Below are positions 62,644 to 64,000 of a stretch of 64,000 bases of DNA, one piece after another. The translations under genes and the position numbers were made by a program. Origin of the DNA: Hippophae tibetana (Eukaryota > Streptophyta > Magnoliopsida > Rosales > Elaeagnaceae); assembly GCA_037013495.1 (NCBI GenBank), contig CM072807.1, positions 3,763,501 through 3,827,500 on the forward strand. The letters run 5' to 3'. The notes beneath the pieces were generated by a model. It did not search any database. It was given only the letters and a program-made list of their open reading frames with translations, and had not been told where the DNA came from. Within the stretch, counting starts at the first letter, position 1; the number at the start of each line of letters is the position of its first letter.

Positions 62644-62677
<34 letters not shown>

Positions 62678-62940
62678 CAAGCTCTAATAGCCCGACTGTA
62701 ACTACCACGATGGAGAAAGAGGCGGTGTCGATAAATCCAGTTGAAGGTCAAAAGAGATCAAATAATAAAAGCAGTAGTACTGCAAGAAGAAAGAAGGATG
62801 TAGTACTCTCAAGTAATGAAAAGGAACAAGGTGAATCAGATCAGCATGGGATACACATTTGGACTGAGAGAGAAAGAAGGAAGAAGATGAGAAATATGTT
62901 CTCTACTCTTCATTCTTTGCTTCCTCAGCTTCCCCCTAAG
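62458..62940 (+). CDS. bHLH transcription factor, bHLH95/ZHOUPI-like, exon 1 (partial)
   Basis: First coding exon, 161 codons, ending at a GT donor (CCTAAG|GTACTA) in phase 0. The N-terminus has [19 protein letters not shown]; a nine-residue Asn run follows (residues 64-72, encoded by AAT repeats), then a Ser/Lys-rich linker. The basic region and helix 1 are [16 protein letters not shown] and [10 protein letters not shown], with H133, E137 and R141 as the H-E-R DNA-contact set. [13 protein letters not shown] plus LLPQLPPK is the signature of bHLH95 (RETARDED GROWTH OF EMBRYO1/ZHOUPI in Arabidopsis), a nuclear regulator of endosperm breakdown and embryo growth; orthology is inference. The loop, helix 2 and C-terminus lie in later exons beyond the window. 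A second in-frame ATG at 62482 (MSKSKN) is a possible alternative start. Confidence 0.8.
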
Positions 62941-64000
62941 GTACTAGCTAGTCTTCTTTATTAATTTCACTTCTTCTTCTTCTTCTTCTTCTTTTTTAAT
63001 TTAATTTCTTTTTCATGTATATCATTTTTCATCGCATGTGATTAATTTGATTTGCTGCTAGAGATATGAATTCGTTCTTTCTCAATTCTATGGGTTTCCA
63101 AACTAAAAGTAATGAATATTATCTTTAAATTAACGCTTATGCAATCAAAAATGACTCTATTATACTGCAAAATAATTGCCAGTTCAGTGCTTATTTTTAA
63201 AATTATTACTTAAAAGGCATCAAGTTCAATTGAACATATATATTGAAGGTACTGGATTTGATTGCAGTTAAGAATGTATTAGTTTTGTTGTATTAAAAGG
63301 AATTACATATATTCACCCTAACGGATGGCTAACGATGGTATCATTTATTTATTTTTTTGGTCAATTTCAAACAATGTTGTTAGGGATTTTGTTTTTTAAT
63401 GATCAATGCTGTTAGAGATTTCATTCAACGTGTATAGCTTTATATTGTAATTAATGTCCTTCCTTTTAATTATCTGTGTGTTCTATGTATACATTTAATG
63501 AGTCTGATCTGGCTAACAAGATTTAATTGTTAAATTAGCAACACATGCAATTAAGGTTTGTAACAACCTAATTAACCTAGATAATATTGAAGTTGTGGTC
63601 TGATTTAATTCTTAAAGTTATATACGTATATATGTTCTAATAGCATCAATTACAGTTGCATGCATTTATTATTAATTTAATATCAATAGGGAATGCACAT
63701 ATGACAATTAATTAAGATGTTATTAGGAGGTAGGGATAACAAAACTACTTATGTGGATAGGTTTTTAAACATTGATTTAATTTAATTAAAACACAAAGAA
63801 TAATTGAATTAATAACATCTAAATGAGATTTAATAATATAATTGTATTTTTTTAACAGGAGAGTAAATCCATATATAGTATACAATAAGAATCAATAATT
63901 TATCATCAGCAAGGGAAATTAAAATTTGACAGTCATAAAACATACTTGATAAGTAGAGGGAGAGGGGAGCAGAAGATCCTATTACTTTTATGGGATGAGA
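62941..64000 (+). other. Intron 1 of the bHLH95-like gene (runs off the window)
   Basis: Starts at the GT after exon 1. I searched the remaining 1,060 bases for an exon continuing with the expected ADKSTIVDEAV-like helix 2 and found none, so the intron is at least this long. It holds a (CTT)n run at about 62970-62993 and is otherwise unremarkable. Confidence 0.65.

Noticed and set aside
1-64000. CRISPR arrays, bacterial operons or prophage
   Set aside because: The window is plant nuclear DNA with spliced genes; the direct repeats seen are microsatellites, tandem duplications or LTRs, not spaced CRISPR repeats.

Overview
This 64-kb window is nuclear DNA of a flowering plant. It is very AT-rich, its genes carry GT-AG introns, and it holds plant-specific gene families (CYP716 cytochrome P450, an RHG1A-type RING ligase, two bHLH factors), plant LTR elements with initiator-Met-tRNA primer sites, a CACTA transposon and a decayed piece of chloroplast genome. 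The species cannot be named. The plastid piece has accD next to atpB, the ancestral angiosperm order, which argues mildly against a papilionoid legume with the 50-kb plastid inversion as donor.

Layout: (1) 303-2428, minus: a complete four-exon CYP716A-like P450 of 480 residues with its TATA box. (2) 2.5-15.2 kb: AT-rich spacer holding a ~150-bp satellite-like array, a 3.7-kb decayed CACTA element and small inverted repeats. (3) 15175-20561, minus: a Ty1/Copia element with two LTRs and a 5-bp target duplication; it is a broken fossil. (4) 20.6-28.6 kb: AT-rich spacer with no gene I can support. (5) about 28640-35310: a nuclear plastid insertion (NUPT) with pieces of accD, atpB, atpE, trnM, trnV, ndhK, ndhJ, trnF, trnL and trnT in plastome order; rbcL and ndhC are missing. 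(6) 36.8-42.9 kb, plus: an RHG1A/MBR-like RING-H2 E3 ligase of 704 residues, five coding exons and an inferred 5'UTR intron. (7) 43-49.4 kb: AT-rich spacer with tandem duplications. (8) 49.4-54.0 kb, plus: a SPATULA/ALCATRAZ-like bHLH factor of 387 residues, six exons; its 2.7-kb fourth intron holds at least one and probably two miniature LTR elements (TRIMs). (9) 54-62.3 kb: spacer with a striking GC-rich island carrying five CACGTG boxes. (10) 62458 to the window end, plus: the first exon of a bHLH95/ZHOUPI-like factor, whose remaining exons lie outside.

The genes do not form a pathway. The P450 family acts in triterpenoid oxidation, the RING protein in ubiquitination, and the two bHLH factors belong to families tied to fruit/carpel and endosperm development. 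Exon joins were worked out by hand from reading-frame continuity, splice consensus and remembered family sequences; no database search was possible. No undescribed multi-gene system is evident. The least explained items are the G-box island near 60 kb, the foldback at 13.2 kb and the repeat-filled bHLH intron.
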